5,869 nt of DNA from Pseudomonadota bacterium (GTDB lineage: Bacteria > Pseudomonadota > Alphaproteobacteria > Sphingomonadales > Sphingomonadaceae). The stretch is from positions 1 to 5,869 of the forward strand of contig JAEZQR010000029.1 in assembly GCA_023413015.1 (NCBI GenBank), in the 5' to 3' direction. The number at the start of each line of letters is the position of its first letter. Position 1 is the stretch's first letter. The notes under the pieces are model-generated. The model saw nothing but the letters and a program-made list of their open reading frames with translations, was not told where the DNA came from and made no database searches. Positions 1 to 5,822 of the stretch are shown piece after piece. Position numbers and translations under genes: made by a program.

Positions 1-1828
1 CCGTGACCGGACGCGCGGATTCGGTGCCGTCGCCGTTGACGGCGTAGGACGATTCGACACCGCCGAGCAGCTTCGCCGCTGCCTCGACCTGATAGCGGTG
101 CAGCAGCCAGATCGGCACCAGCTTGCGACGGAGGTTCGCGACCGGCTCGCCCTGATGAAGCGCAGCAAGGCCGAAACGATCCACGGCAACACGGCGCACA
201 CCCATCAGGCGGTCGAGTTCGGCCGCGGCGTCGGTTCCGTCATCCCACAGGCTGCCGAAGGGCTGCGACGTGGCAACCGAACGCGCATTGTCGTCGCCCA
301 CGAAGCGGAGGCCGGCACGGACGGCCGCGTCCGCCTTCGCCTTGGCGGCCGCGTCGATGTCCTGCGAGGCGGGATCGCCATAGAGCCAGTCGACCGCGAA
401 CCGGTCCCATTTGCCCAAGCCGACACCATAGGCGTCCGACAGGTCGATGCCGCCGTTCGTGACCTTCACGCGCGGGGCCGGGTAATCCATCACCGAAGCA
501 CGATCCTGGGTGCTGCCGGCGAAGTTGTGGAGGAAGCCCAGCGCATGCCCGACTTCGTGTGCGGCGAGTTGCCGGATGCGGGCGAGCGCCACCTGCGCCG
601 GATCATTGGGGCCGCCGCGCCCGACCTGGCCGGCGCCAACCAGCCCTTCGTAGATGAGCATGTCCTGGCGCACGCGCAGCGAGCCGAGCAGGACCGAACC
701 CTTGAGGATCTCGCCGGTGCGCGGGTCGGTGACGGCAAAGCCGTAGGACCAGCCGCGGGTGGCGCGGTTCACCCAGTTGACGACATTGTACCGGATGTCG
801 AGCGGGTCGATGCCCTCGGGCAGGATCTCGACGCGGTAGGCATCGATCAGCCCCGCCGCCTCGAACGCCCCTTTCCACCACGACGCACCTTCGAGAAGCG
901 CGGTGCGGATGGGTTCGGGCGCGCCATTGTCGATGTAGAAGACGATCGGCTTCTTGACCGTCGAGCGCGCCGCCGTCGGGTCGGTCTTTTCGAGCCGGAA
1001 GCGGTTGGCGAGATCGTAGACGATCGGCTGGCCGAGCGGGGCGGCATAGTCGAGCACCTGCGTCGCGAAGCTGCCGGCGCGGGGATCGAAGCGACGAGTC
1101 CTGTAGCCGGCCTCCGGCAACCGGATCAGCGAATGGCGGACGACGAGACCGATCTGGCGCGGGTCGGGCGCGATGTTCCTGACTTCGTCGCCCGGCGTCT
1201 CGGACGCATAGGTCTGGCGCGCCTCGAACTCGAGATTGTCCGGGAATGCCTTCACGGCGTTCGGATCGGCAGCGCTCAGCTCGGGCACCAGCTTGTAGCC
1301 CTTCTCGCCGCCGGCCTTGAGCTGATCGGCGATGCCCTTGTTGTCGCGCGCCAGGAAGCCCGAGATATCGACGAGCAGCCGGCCGTCGGGCGCGTCGATG
1401 GCATCGCCCAGCCACAGCGTGGAATAGGCGAAGGCATCGCGGGCAGCCGCCTGCTCGGACGCCGGGGCCGCCGTGGCGCGGAAGCGGGGGTTCTCAAGCT
1501 CGATCGCCACCTTCTTGCCGAGGCGGCGGAAGACCAGCACCTGTGCTGGCCCCGGCTGGGCGCGATCAAGGCCGATCGGTGCAGAGCCCAGGCCCGTCTT
1601 GAGGCTCGTCATGTAGAGGAAGCGGCCCGAGACGCCATCGGCATCTGCCGCCGGCAGCGCAAGCAGGATCCGCCCCTTCGAGCTGTCGACGTAGACCGGC
1701 AGCAGCCCCTCGCGCGCGGCGGTGCCCTTCAGCGGGTCGGCCGGCTTTTCCTTGGCGAAGGCCGGCGTGGTCAGCAGCAGCGAAAGCGCGATCGCCGAAG
1801 AAGCGATACGAACAGGATATGACGGCAT
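1..1828 (-). CDS. Exported zinc-dependent metalloprotease (DUF5117/DUF5118/DUF4953 type), C-terminus cut off by the window edge
   Basis: This is probably a secreted or periplasmic zinc endopeptidase; the substrate is unknown. I translated 609 codons from the ATG at 1828 without a stop. Residues 1-25 form a signal peptide (Arg7, a hydrophobic core, then PAFA before Lys26). The N-terminal half fits the DUF5118/DUF5117 region, including the typical stretch RYNVVNWVNRATRGWSYG and a following TDPRTGEILKGSV. The catalytic motif HEVGHALGFLH is at 424-434 (His424, Glu425, His428, Gly431, His434), the HExxHxxGxxH form of metzincin-like enzymes. A Met-turn-like SVMDY follows, with Met447. Known relatives are roughly 800-900 residues, so about a quarter is missing on the left. 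The start is supported by the signal peptide and a G-rich ribosome-binding site (1833-1839). The gene stands alone and is transcribed away from the small plus-strand ORF. The family name comes from recall of conserved motifs, not a search. Confidence 0.93.
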   Translation of the reverse strand, partial: MPSYPVRIASSAIALSLLLTTPAFAKEKPADPLKGTAAREGLLPVYVDSSKGRILLALPAADADGVSGRFLYMTSLKTGLGSAPIGLDRAQPGPAQVLVFRRLGKKVAIELENPRFRATAAPASEQAAARDAFAYSTLWLGDAIDAPDGRLLVDISGFLARDNKGIADQLKAGGEKGYKLVPELSAADPNAVKAFPDNLEFEARQTYASETPGDEVRNIAPDPRQIGLVVRHSLIRLPEAGYRTRRFDPRAGSFATQVLDYAAPLGQPIVYDLANRFRLEKTDPTAARSTVKKPIVFYIDNGAPEPIRTALLEGASWWKGAFEAAGLIDAYRVEILPEGIDPLDIRYNVVNWVNRATRGWSYGFAVTDPRTGEILKGSVLLGSLRVRQDMLIYEGLVGAGQVGRGGPNDPAQVALARIRQLAAHEVGHALGFLHNFAGSTQDRASVMDYPAPRVKVTNGGIDLSDAYGVGLGKWDRFAVDWLYGDPASQDIDAAAKAKADAAVRAGLRFVGDDNARSVATSQPFGSLWDDGTDAAAELDRLMGVRRVAVDRFGLAALHQGEPVANLRRKLVPIWLLHRYQVEAAAKLLGGVESSYAVNGDGTESARPVT

Positions 1829-1851
1829 CTGGCTCCCCCCTGGAAAGGGGG
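1829..1851 (-). promoter_or_regulatory. GC hairpin covering the ribosome-binding site of the metalloprotease
   Basis: Read on the minus strand, five C (1851-1847), a six-base loop TTTCCA (1846-1841) and six G (1840-1835) run directly into AGCCAG and the ATG at 1828. The G run is the only Shine-Dalgarno-like sequence, and it can pair fully with the C run to give a 5-bp all-GC stem. The stem could limit translation initiation until it is opened by a ribosome, RNA-binding protein or small RNA. There is no U tract, so it does not look like an intrinsic terminator. The pairing is seen; the regulation is inferred. Confidence 0.45.
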
Positions 1852-1897
1852 CGAACCTAGCGACCGTGTGGCGGCAAGTCCACGCAACCCTGGAAAG
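1838..1897. repeat. 10-bp direct repeat CCCTGGAAAG, 50 bp apart, upstream of the metalloprotease
   Basis: CCCTGGAAAG occurs exactly at 1838-1847 and again at 1888-1897 (CTTTCCAGGG in the reading direction of the protease). The near copy overlaps the ribosome-binding-site hairpin. Two identical 10-mers in a short leader may be an operator pair or a chance duplication; no regulator is identified. Confidence 0.35.
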
Positions 1898-1932
1898 CTA
1901 AGCGAGCACCGCTTCGCGGGCGAAACATATAG

Positions 1933-1957
1933 GGAACGGGTTTGCGCTTCGATCGTA
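1933..1957 (+). promoter_or_regulatory. Possible EcfG-type general stress promoter
   Basis: GGAAC at 1933-1937 is followed, after 16 bases, by CGTA at 1954-1957. The alphaproteobacterial general-stress sigma factor EcfG recognises GGAAC, a 16-17 base spacer and CGTT, so the -35 is perfect and the -10 is one base off. It points toward the small ORF at 2041. A match this short can arise by chance in GC-rich DNA. Confidence 0.3.
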
Positions 1958-2040
1958 GGTAGGCGGATCAGAGGCGCCGTGTTCCAGCGCGATATGAGTG
2001 GTTTATGCGTTCATTAACCGAATCAGGGAATTATCTGGGC

Positions 2041-2193
2041 ATGCGCAAGAATCGCATACCCGATGACTTTGCCCGGCTGTTCGAGGAGCTTTCGGAGCCC
2101 GTCGACCCTGCAGCGGTTCGCACGGGGCTCAAGGAGCTCTCGCAATGGCTCGGCTCGCCCCGCCGTCGCTGGCAGGCAGGCGCCCCGCACTGA
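2041..2193 (+). CDS. Possible small protein of unknown function (50 residues)
   Basis: I do not recognise this protein. It reads MRKNRIPDDFARLFEELSEP and then about 30 more residues: a second helix-like part (AVRTGLKELSQWL) and a basic end rich in Arg (PRRRW). An in-frame ATG at 2005 would add 12 residues. I prefer 2041 because the added stretch has codons foreign to this DNA (TTA, two TCA, AAT, TAT), whereas codons after 2041 mostly end in G or C. Ribosome-binding support is weak: AGGGA at 2025-2029 is 11 bases from the ATG. A possible stress promoter lies upstream at 1933-1957. The ORF ends 18 bases before the convergent dps stop. The balanced acidic/basic composition and two amphipathic stretches are more protein-like than the usual antisense shadow, but it could still be a chance ORF. 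Confidence 0.4.
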   Translation: MRKNRIPDDFARLFEELSEPVDPAAVRTGLKELSQWLGSPRRRWQAGAPH

Positions 2194-2202
2194 CGCCCGC
2201 CT

Positions 2203-2219
2203 TCGGCTACGTCAGCCGA
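2203..2219. terminator. Weak hairpin between the convergent small ORF and dps
   Basis: TCGGCT (2203-2208) and AGCCGA (2214-2219) form a 6-bp perfect stem with a 5-base loop, overlapping the dps stop codon (2212-2214). Its position between convergent ends suits a shared terminator, but there is no T tract on either side, so function is uncertain. Confidence 0.22.
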
Positions 2220-2688
2220 GCATCGACCGCAGCATCCAGGCGGTCTTCTCGTGAACCTGCATGCGATCCGACAGGAGGCCCGCCGTCGGCTCGTCGTTCG
2301 CCTCGTCGGCGAGCGGAAGAACTTCGCGCGCGGTCCGTACGACCGTCTCCTGATCCTGAACCAGCTGGCGCAGCATGTCCTCGGCGGACGGCACGCCATC
2401 GGCTTCCTTTACCGACGAGAGGCGCGCGAAGGCGGCGTAGCTGCCCGGCGCCGGCTCGCCCAGCGCACGGATGCGTTCGGCTATCTCGTCGACCGCTGTC
2501 GCAAGTTCGGTGTACTGCGTCTCGAACATCAGGTGCAGCGTGTTGAACTGCGGGCCCGTGACGTTCCAGTGGAAATTGTGGGTCTTGAGATAGAGCGTGT
2601 AGGTATCCGCGAGCAGCCGCGACAGCCCATCCGCAATCGCTTTGCGCTGCTGCTCGGGAATGCCGATGTCGATGGATTGGGTGGCCAT
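2212..2688 (-). CDS. dps: Dps family DNA-binding ferritin-like protein
   Basis: Dps proteins form 12-subunit shells that oxidise ferrous iron with hydrogen peroxide, store the iron and often coat DNA in starved cells. The 158-residue length is normal for the family. The intersubunit ferroxidase ligands are visible: His40 in the HWNVTG motif, His52, Glu56, Asp67 and Glu71 (in DEIAER), with Trp41 beside the first histidine. These match E. coli Dps His51, His63, Asp67, Asp78 and Glu82 in order, with Glu in place of one Asp. The N-terminus is short and carries only Arg15 and Lys16 before the first helix, so DNA binding through a long Lys-rich tail as in E. coli is not evident. AGGAG (2695-2699) lies six bases before the ATG. 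It follows the HAD gene after 101 bases in the same direction, so it may be read through from the operon or have its own promoter; no strong promoter or OxyR-like site is seen. Confidence 0.96.
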   Translation of the reverse strand: MATQSIDIGIPEQQRKAIADGLSRLLADTYTLYLKTHNFHWNVTGPQFNTLHLMFETQYTELATAVDEIAERIRALGEPAPGSYAAFARLSSVKEADGVPSAEDMLRQLVQDQETVVRTAREVLPLADEANDEPTAGLLSDRMQVHEKTAWMLRSMLG

Positions 2689-2789
2689 GATGCTCTCCTG
2701 GTGTCTGTCAGCGTTTCAACTGCAGAATTGAGGATCGGTGCCGTTCGCATCCAACGCTTTTTGTCGCTGACCGAGATCGAAACGATCGA
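2689..2789 (-). other. Gap between the HAD gene and dps
   Basis: This 101-base gap is the only sizeable break in the minus-strand cluster and probably holds the dps leader. The only clear feature near the HAD end is a small stem, GATCG-AAA-CGATC at 2775-2787; on the coding strand it is followed by A rather than T residues, so it is a poor terminator. I see no convincing sigma-70, EcfG or OxyR site. Confidence 0.4.
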
Positions 2790-3455
2790 TCAGTCGGCGA
2801 TCGGCGATCCGTCATAGCCGGCAAGCAAGGCGGCGACGTCATCGTAGATGGCGATGCAGCCGGCGGCATGCAGGTCATCATCCGAGAAGCCGCCCGATCG
2901 GACGCCGATGGTGCGGACACCGGCTCGCGACGCCGACACGGCATCCCAGGGCGAGTCCCCAACGGCGATGGCCCGTGCGGCAGGTATGCCCGCCATCTGA
3001 GCTGCGGCCAAGAAGATATCCGGATAAGGCTTCGATCGGTCGACATCGTCGGCGGTCGTGTAGCCGTCAACCAACTGCTCGACCTTGAGCAGGCGGAGAT
3101 GGTGCTCGATCTCCCATTTATGGGCCGAGGAGGCGAGCACGATGCGCTTGCCTGCGTGACGGAGACGGAGAAACAGGTCCCCGACACCCGGCAGCGGCTT
3201 GATCGTCGGCAGCTCGTCGCGCTTGAAGATTTCCTGCCGGTAGGCGTTGATCGCCTCTTCGCAGCGGGCCAGCTGCTCCCCGGACAAGAAGACCGGAAGC
3301 AGCTGGTCACCCCCCTTGCCGATCTGCGCCCGCACCGCCTCGAACGTGACGTTCACGCCGAAATAGCGGAGCGCATTGGTCCACGCCCGTGCGTGCTGAT
3401 CGACACTATCGATGAGCGTGCCGTCGACGTCGAAGAGGACGGCGTCGACACTCAC
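2790..3455 (-). CDS. HAD-superfamily phosphatase (phosphoglycolate phosphatase / beta-phosphoglucomutase-like)
   Basis: This is a soluble, probably cytoplasmic haloacid-dehalogenase-type hydrolase with a small helical cap (subfamily I). All four motifs are present: FDVDGT with nucleophile Asp9 and acid/base Asp11; Ser109 in LASSA; Lys142 in SKPYPD; and GDSPWD with Asp167 and Asp171 for magnesium. The helical cap lies at about residues 15-85. The 221-residue length is typical. The substrate cannot be read from the sequence; phosphoglycolate, sugar phosphates and nucleotides are all possible. The start is GTG (3455-3453), and the sequence GTGA overlaps the TGA stop of the upstream H1-like gene by four bases, so translation is probably coupled. 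Lysines and arginines are ordinary here, unlike the upstream partner. Dps follows downstream. Confidence 0.93.
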   Translation of the reverse strand: MSVDAVLFDVDGTLIDSVDQHARAWTNALRYFGVNVTFEAVRAQIGKGGDQLLPVFLSGEQLARCEEAINAYRQEIFKRDELPTIKPLPGVGDLFLRLRHAGKRIVLASSAHKWEIEHHLRLLKVEQLVDGYTTADDVDRSKPYPDIFLAAAQMAGIPAARAIAVGDSPWDAVSASRAGVRTIGVRSGGFSDDDLHAAGCIAIYDDVAALLAGYDGSPIAD

Positions 3456-3904
3456 GATGCGTTGCTGGCTCCACTGGTCTCGCCTGTTGCAGGCGCCTTG
3501 GCCGAAGCCCGCTTGGCACGCGGCTTGGCGGCCGTACCGCTCGACTTCGCAGCGCTCTTCTTGGCCGGTGCCTTGGCGGTCGAAGCCTTCGACGAGGCCG
3601 GCTTCTTGGTAGCCGTCGAACCAGCGGCCTTCTTGGCGCCGGTCGACGCGGCACCGGTCTTCGGCGATGCGGGCTTCGCAGCCGAAGATGACTTCGTCTG
3701 TTTCGGCGCTGCTTTTCCGATTGCGTCGCCCGCCGACTTGGCGGCATCGCCGACGGCATCGCGAACACGCTTCGAACTCAGCGCAGCCGCGCCAGCAACG
3801 ATCGGCGCGGCGATCGCCATATTCTTGCGCGTAAAAAGCCTCTCGCCGAGTTTCTTCGCCCGATCCAGGAACGAACTATTCGAACTCTTTTTATCGGAAG
3901 CCAT
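3452..3904 (-). CDS. Lys/Ala-rich histone-H1-like protein with an N-terminal hydrophobic segment
   Basis: I do not recognise a named family. The 150 residues fall into three parts: a charged helix (about 12-28, DRAKKLGERLFTRKN); a short hydrophobic segment (29-42, MAIAAPIVAGAAAL) followed by an Ala-rich amphipathic stretch to about 66; and a low-complexity tail. Residues 61-141 contain 17 Lys and 2 Arg, no Asp or Glu and no aromatic residue, with repeated KPAS, AKKPA, KAPAKK and SPK-like words. Such tails occur in histone H1 and bacterial H1-like proteins (AlgP, Hc1/Hc2) and bind DNA or other polyanions. The start has a strong GGGAGG (3911-3916), six bases from the ATG. It lies 18 bases after the M23 gene and overlaps the HAD gene by four. 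Location is uncertain: nucleoid, or a membrane anchor with a basic tail. Binding DNA, RNA or anionic wall polymers are all possible. Confidence 0.85.
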   Translation of the reverse strand: MASDKKSSNSSFLDRAKKLGERLFTRKNMAIAAPIVAGAAALSSKRVRDAVGDAAKSAGDAIGKAAPKQTKSSSAAKPASPKTGAASTGAKKAAGSTATKKPASSKASTAKAPAKKSAAKSSGTAAKPRAKRASAKAPATGETSGASNAS

Positions 3905-3922
3905 GATTATCCTCCCGTGATT

Positions 3923-4639
3923 TCAACGTTTCGGAGACGTCAATGTATGACTTGCCTGAACCGTTCCGCCAAGTACCGGGAACGGATTGATCGGCGTGCC
4001 CTCGTACCAGTTCTTCTCGGGGCCGAGCTTGAAGATTCCGAAGTGCAGATGCGGGCCTTCCGCCGACGCATTGCCGGTCGAACCGACATAGCCGATCACC
4101 TGCCCCCGCTTGACCTGCTGGCCTTCCGCCAGACCTTCAGCGCGGCGGTCGAGATGGGCGTAATAGTAAGCATAGCTTGCCGATGGATCGAACTGATAGA
4201 TCGTTATGCCGCCCGGCACGCTGTCGAAGAATTTGGCGATCGTACCGTCCTCGGTGGCGACGACCGGCGTGCCGTGCGGGGCCATGATGTCGATCGCCTC
4301 GTGCACCCGCGCTCCGTTGCCGCGACTTTGCTCAAAGGTATCGGTTAGATGCGACGCGATGATGCCGGATACCGGTATCGTCAGCCTCCGCTGTGCCAGC
4401 GCTTGATAATCCGCCCGCAGATCCGGCTGGCCTTCAACCGGTAATGCCGTAGCAGACCTCGGAGGTGCTTGTGCCGGCGCCACAGGCTTGGCGGGCGGCT
4501 GCCGGGTAACGGTAGCCGTCTTCGTCGTCTGCTCGATCTGCCTTTCGCGAAGATTGAAGATCGCCAACCAGACCGCGCTCGTCACGGCGGCGGTGACGAT
4601 CGCGGTAAGAATGACGGCAACGACCGTTCCGGCGCGCAT
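3923..4639 (-). CDS. Membrane-anchored M23 (LytM-type) peptidoglycan endopeptidase
   Basis: M23 enzymes are zinc metallopeptidases that cut peptide cross-links in peptidoglycan. The protein has 238 residues from the ATG at 4639. Residues 4-28 form a single transmembrane segment after MRAG, followed by a Pro/Ala-rich linker (about 45-70) and the LytM domain (about 88-225). Metal and catalytic residues look intact: His113 and Asp117 in HEAID, His162 in YYAHLD, and His197 and His199 in GPHLHFG. The family usually has HxGxD; here Gly is replaced by Ala (HEAID), which does not remove a ligand. The start at 4639 is chosen over the upstream in-frame ATG at 4804 because AGGAG (4645-4649) lies five bases away, the membrane segment then sits at the N-terminus, and the longer form would overlap the L,D-transpeptidase gene by about 160 bases. 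The upstream stop is only two bases before this ATG. It most likely acts in the periplasm with the transpeptidase. Confidence 0.92.
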   Translation of the reverse strand: MRAGTVVAVILTAIVTAAVTSAVWLAIFNLRERQIEQTTKTATVTRQPPAKPVAPAQAPPRSATALPVEGQPDLRADYQALAQRRLTIPVSGIIASHLTDTFEQSRGNGARVHEAIDIMAPHGTPVVATEDGTIAKFFDSVPGGITIYQFDPSASYAYYYAHLDRRAEGLAEGQQVKRGQVIGYVGSTGNASAEGPHLHFGIFKLGPEKNWYEGTPINPFPVLGGTVQASHTLTSPKR

Positions 4640-4641
4640 GG

Positions 4642-5745
4642 CTACTCCTGCAGGATTGCGGGCGTGTTCGGCGCCACCATCTGCGCCAGCTTCGCGGCAT
4701 CCCAATTGGCGAGACGAATGCAGCCGTGGCTTTCGGTGCGGCTGATCGTGGCCGGATTGGGTGTGCCATGGATGCCGTAATGTGGCTTCGACAGGTCGAT
4801 CCACACGACGCCGACCGGGCTGTTCGGACCGGGCGGGAGGACAGCCTTGCCGTCGTCCGCCTCGGCATCCCAGAACAGGTCGGGATTATAATGGAACGGC
4901 GGCAGCTTGGCCGTGCCCTTGATCTTCCAGTTGCCGATCGGCAGCGGATCATGCTCGCTGCCGATCGTCGCCGGGAAGAAGGCGATCGTGCGGCCCTGCG
5001 CATCGAGCGCGCGAACCGACGTATCCGACTTGTCGACCACGACCTTGGCGGCTTTGGGCAGGTTGGGTGGCACCGACAGCTGGTTCAGCATGACGTCCCA
5101 AGTGAGCCGCGCCGGCGCGGCGCTGGCCGTGATCTGCGGCGACGTGCCGGGCTGAAGGCCGGCGACGCCGCGCACGTTCGGCACGAGGATGACGGCCCCG
5201 GGTTTCCGGAAATCGGCGTTCGGGTTGATCTGCTTCAGGAACTCCGGCGTCGTATGGAATTTCTCCGCCAGCGCCTCTTCGACCGACGTATAGAACAGCC
5301 CCGGCAGCTTGGCTTGGGCCCCCATGTCCTTGGGGATCGACGGCACGAACGGACCTGCCATGTCGCGCGGGCTGATCGCCAGCCGCACTAGGGGTGGATT
5401 CGGTTCACGCGGCAGAGCCGCCCATGTCGCCGTATCGAGCTTGCCGGTGACCGGCAGCCCCTTGGCCTGCTGATAGGCGCGCAGGGCCCGCTCCATGAGC
5501 ATGCCGTAATGGCCATCTAGCACGCCCGGCGAAAAACCGGCGCGGTCGAGCATGACCTGCGCACGCAGCACCGCCGGGCCGCTAGCCCCCTTCGCCAGCG
5601 TCGGCGTGTCGGTGCCGTTGACCGCCGCTTCGCTGAAATCTGGTGCCTTCGCCTTCTGCGGTGGAGGTGCGGCTGCGATCGTAAATGCAAGACCGGCTGT
5701 GGCAGTAATGAGATAAGCGAACGCAACCCGGGGTGGACGACGCAT
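4642..5745 (-). CDS. L,D-transpeptidase (YkuD domain) with peptidoglycan-binding domains
   Basis: L,D-transpeptidases form 3-3 cross-links in peptidoglycan or attach proteins to it, using a cysteine nucleophile in the periplasm. The 367-residue protein has a signal peptide (1 to about 26; MRRPPR, hydrophobic core, then IAAA). A PG_binding_1-type helical domain covers about 48-112 (GPAVLRAQVMLDRAGFSPG, later YQQAKGLPVTGKLD). A LysM-like segment is at about 152-190 (EALAEKFHTTPEFLKQINP, ending ILVPNV). The YkuD catalytic domain covers about 233-365 and ends in His326 (GIHGT) and Ser339-His340-Gly341-Cys342-x-Arg344, with Cys342 the expected nucleophile. GGGAG (5752-5756) lies six bases before the ATG. 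It is the first gene of the minus-strand cluster, so the operon promoter should lie in 5746-5822. Its stop, TAG at 4644-4642, sits two bases before the M23 start. Confidence 0.95.
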   Translation of the reverse strand: MRRPPRVAFAYLITATAGLAFTIAAAPPPQKAKAPDFSEAAVNGTDTPTLAKGASGPAVLRAQVMLDRAGFSPGVLDGHYGMLMERALRAYQQAKGLPVTGKLDTATWAALPREPNPPLVRLAISPRDMAGPFVPSIPKDMGAQAKLPGLFYTSVEEALAEKFHTTPEFLKQINPNADFRKPGAVILVPNVRGVAGLQPGTSPQITASAAPARLTWDVMLNQLSVPPNLPKAAKVVVDKSDTSVRALDAQGRTIAFFPATIGSEHDPLPIGNWKIKGTAKLPPFHYNPDLFWDAEADDGKAVLPPGPNSPVGVVWIDLSKPHYGIHGTPNPATISRTESHGCIRLANWDAAKLAQMVAPNTPAILQE

Positions 5746-5822
5746 GAGATACTCCCAATATGTCCAACCAGAACGCAGGGAGTTGCGGGTTTTCTCCAGA
5801 AGTAGTGGGGTTAGGGCTCACC
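5746..5822. promoter_or_regulatory. Divergent intergenic region between the operon and the Tat-signal gene
   Basis: These 77 bases separate two gene starts pointing away from each other and should hold the promoters for both. On the minus strand, GGAGA and CGTT separated by 17 bases (about 5766-5791) resemble an EcfG promoter at only three of five -35 positions, so I do not call it. No clear sigma-70 pair stands out. Confidence 0.4.

Noticed and set aside
98..1822. Plus-strand open frame of 574 codons
   Set aside because: It lies in exact codon register opposite the metalloprotease. Such a frame stays open simply because TTA, CTA and TCA codons are absent in the real GC-rich gene. Its product is Arg/Asp/Gly-rich with no recognisable domain, while the minus strand has a signal peptide and an intact zinc motif.
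1829..2211. tRNA or other structured RNA in the longest gene-poor stretch
   Set aside because: I found no cloverleaf, T-loop (GTTCGAATC-like) or known riboswitch core; only the hairpin, repeat and possible promoter listed.
2775..2787. Small stem GATCG-AAA-CGATC as a terminator of the operon
   Set aside because: Only 5 bp and followed on the coding strand by A residues instead of T; more likely chance, as GATCG words are common here.
2251..2817. Plus-strand open frame of 188 codons over dps
   Set aside because: Register antisense of dps; no motif, and the Dps ligands are clear on the other strand.
2868..3920. Plus-strand open frame of 350 codons
   Set aside because: It runs antisense through the HAD gene in codon register and on across the H1-like gene. 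The opposite strand has all four HAD motifs and good ribosome-binding sites.
4640..4804. Longer N-terminus for the M23 protein, starting at 4804
   Set aside because: It would overlap the end of the L,D-transpeptidase, has no signal or domain, and the 4639 start has a well-placed AGGAG and an N-terminal membrane segment.
4726..5391. Plus-strand open frame of 221 codons over the L,D-transpeptidase
   Set aside because: Register antisense of a gene with an intact SHGCxR motif; Arg/Asp-rich with no domain.
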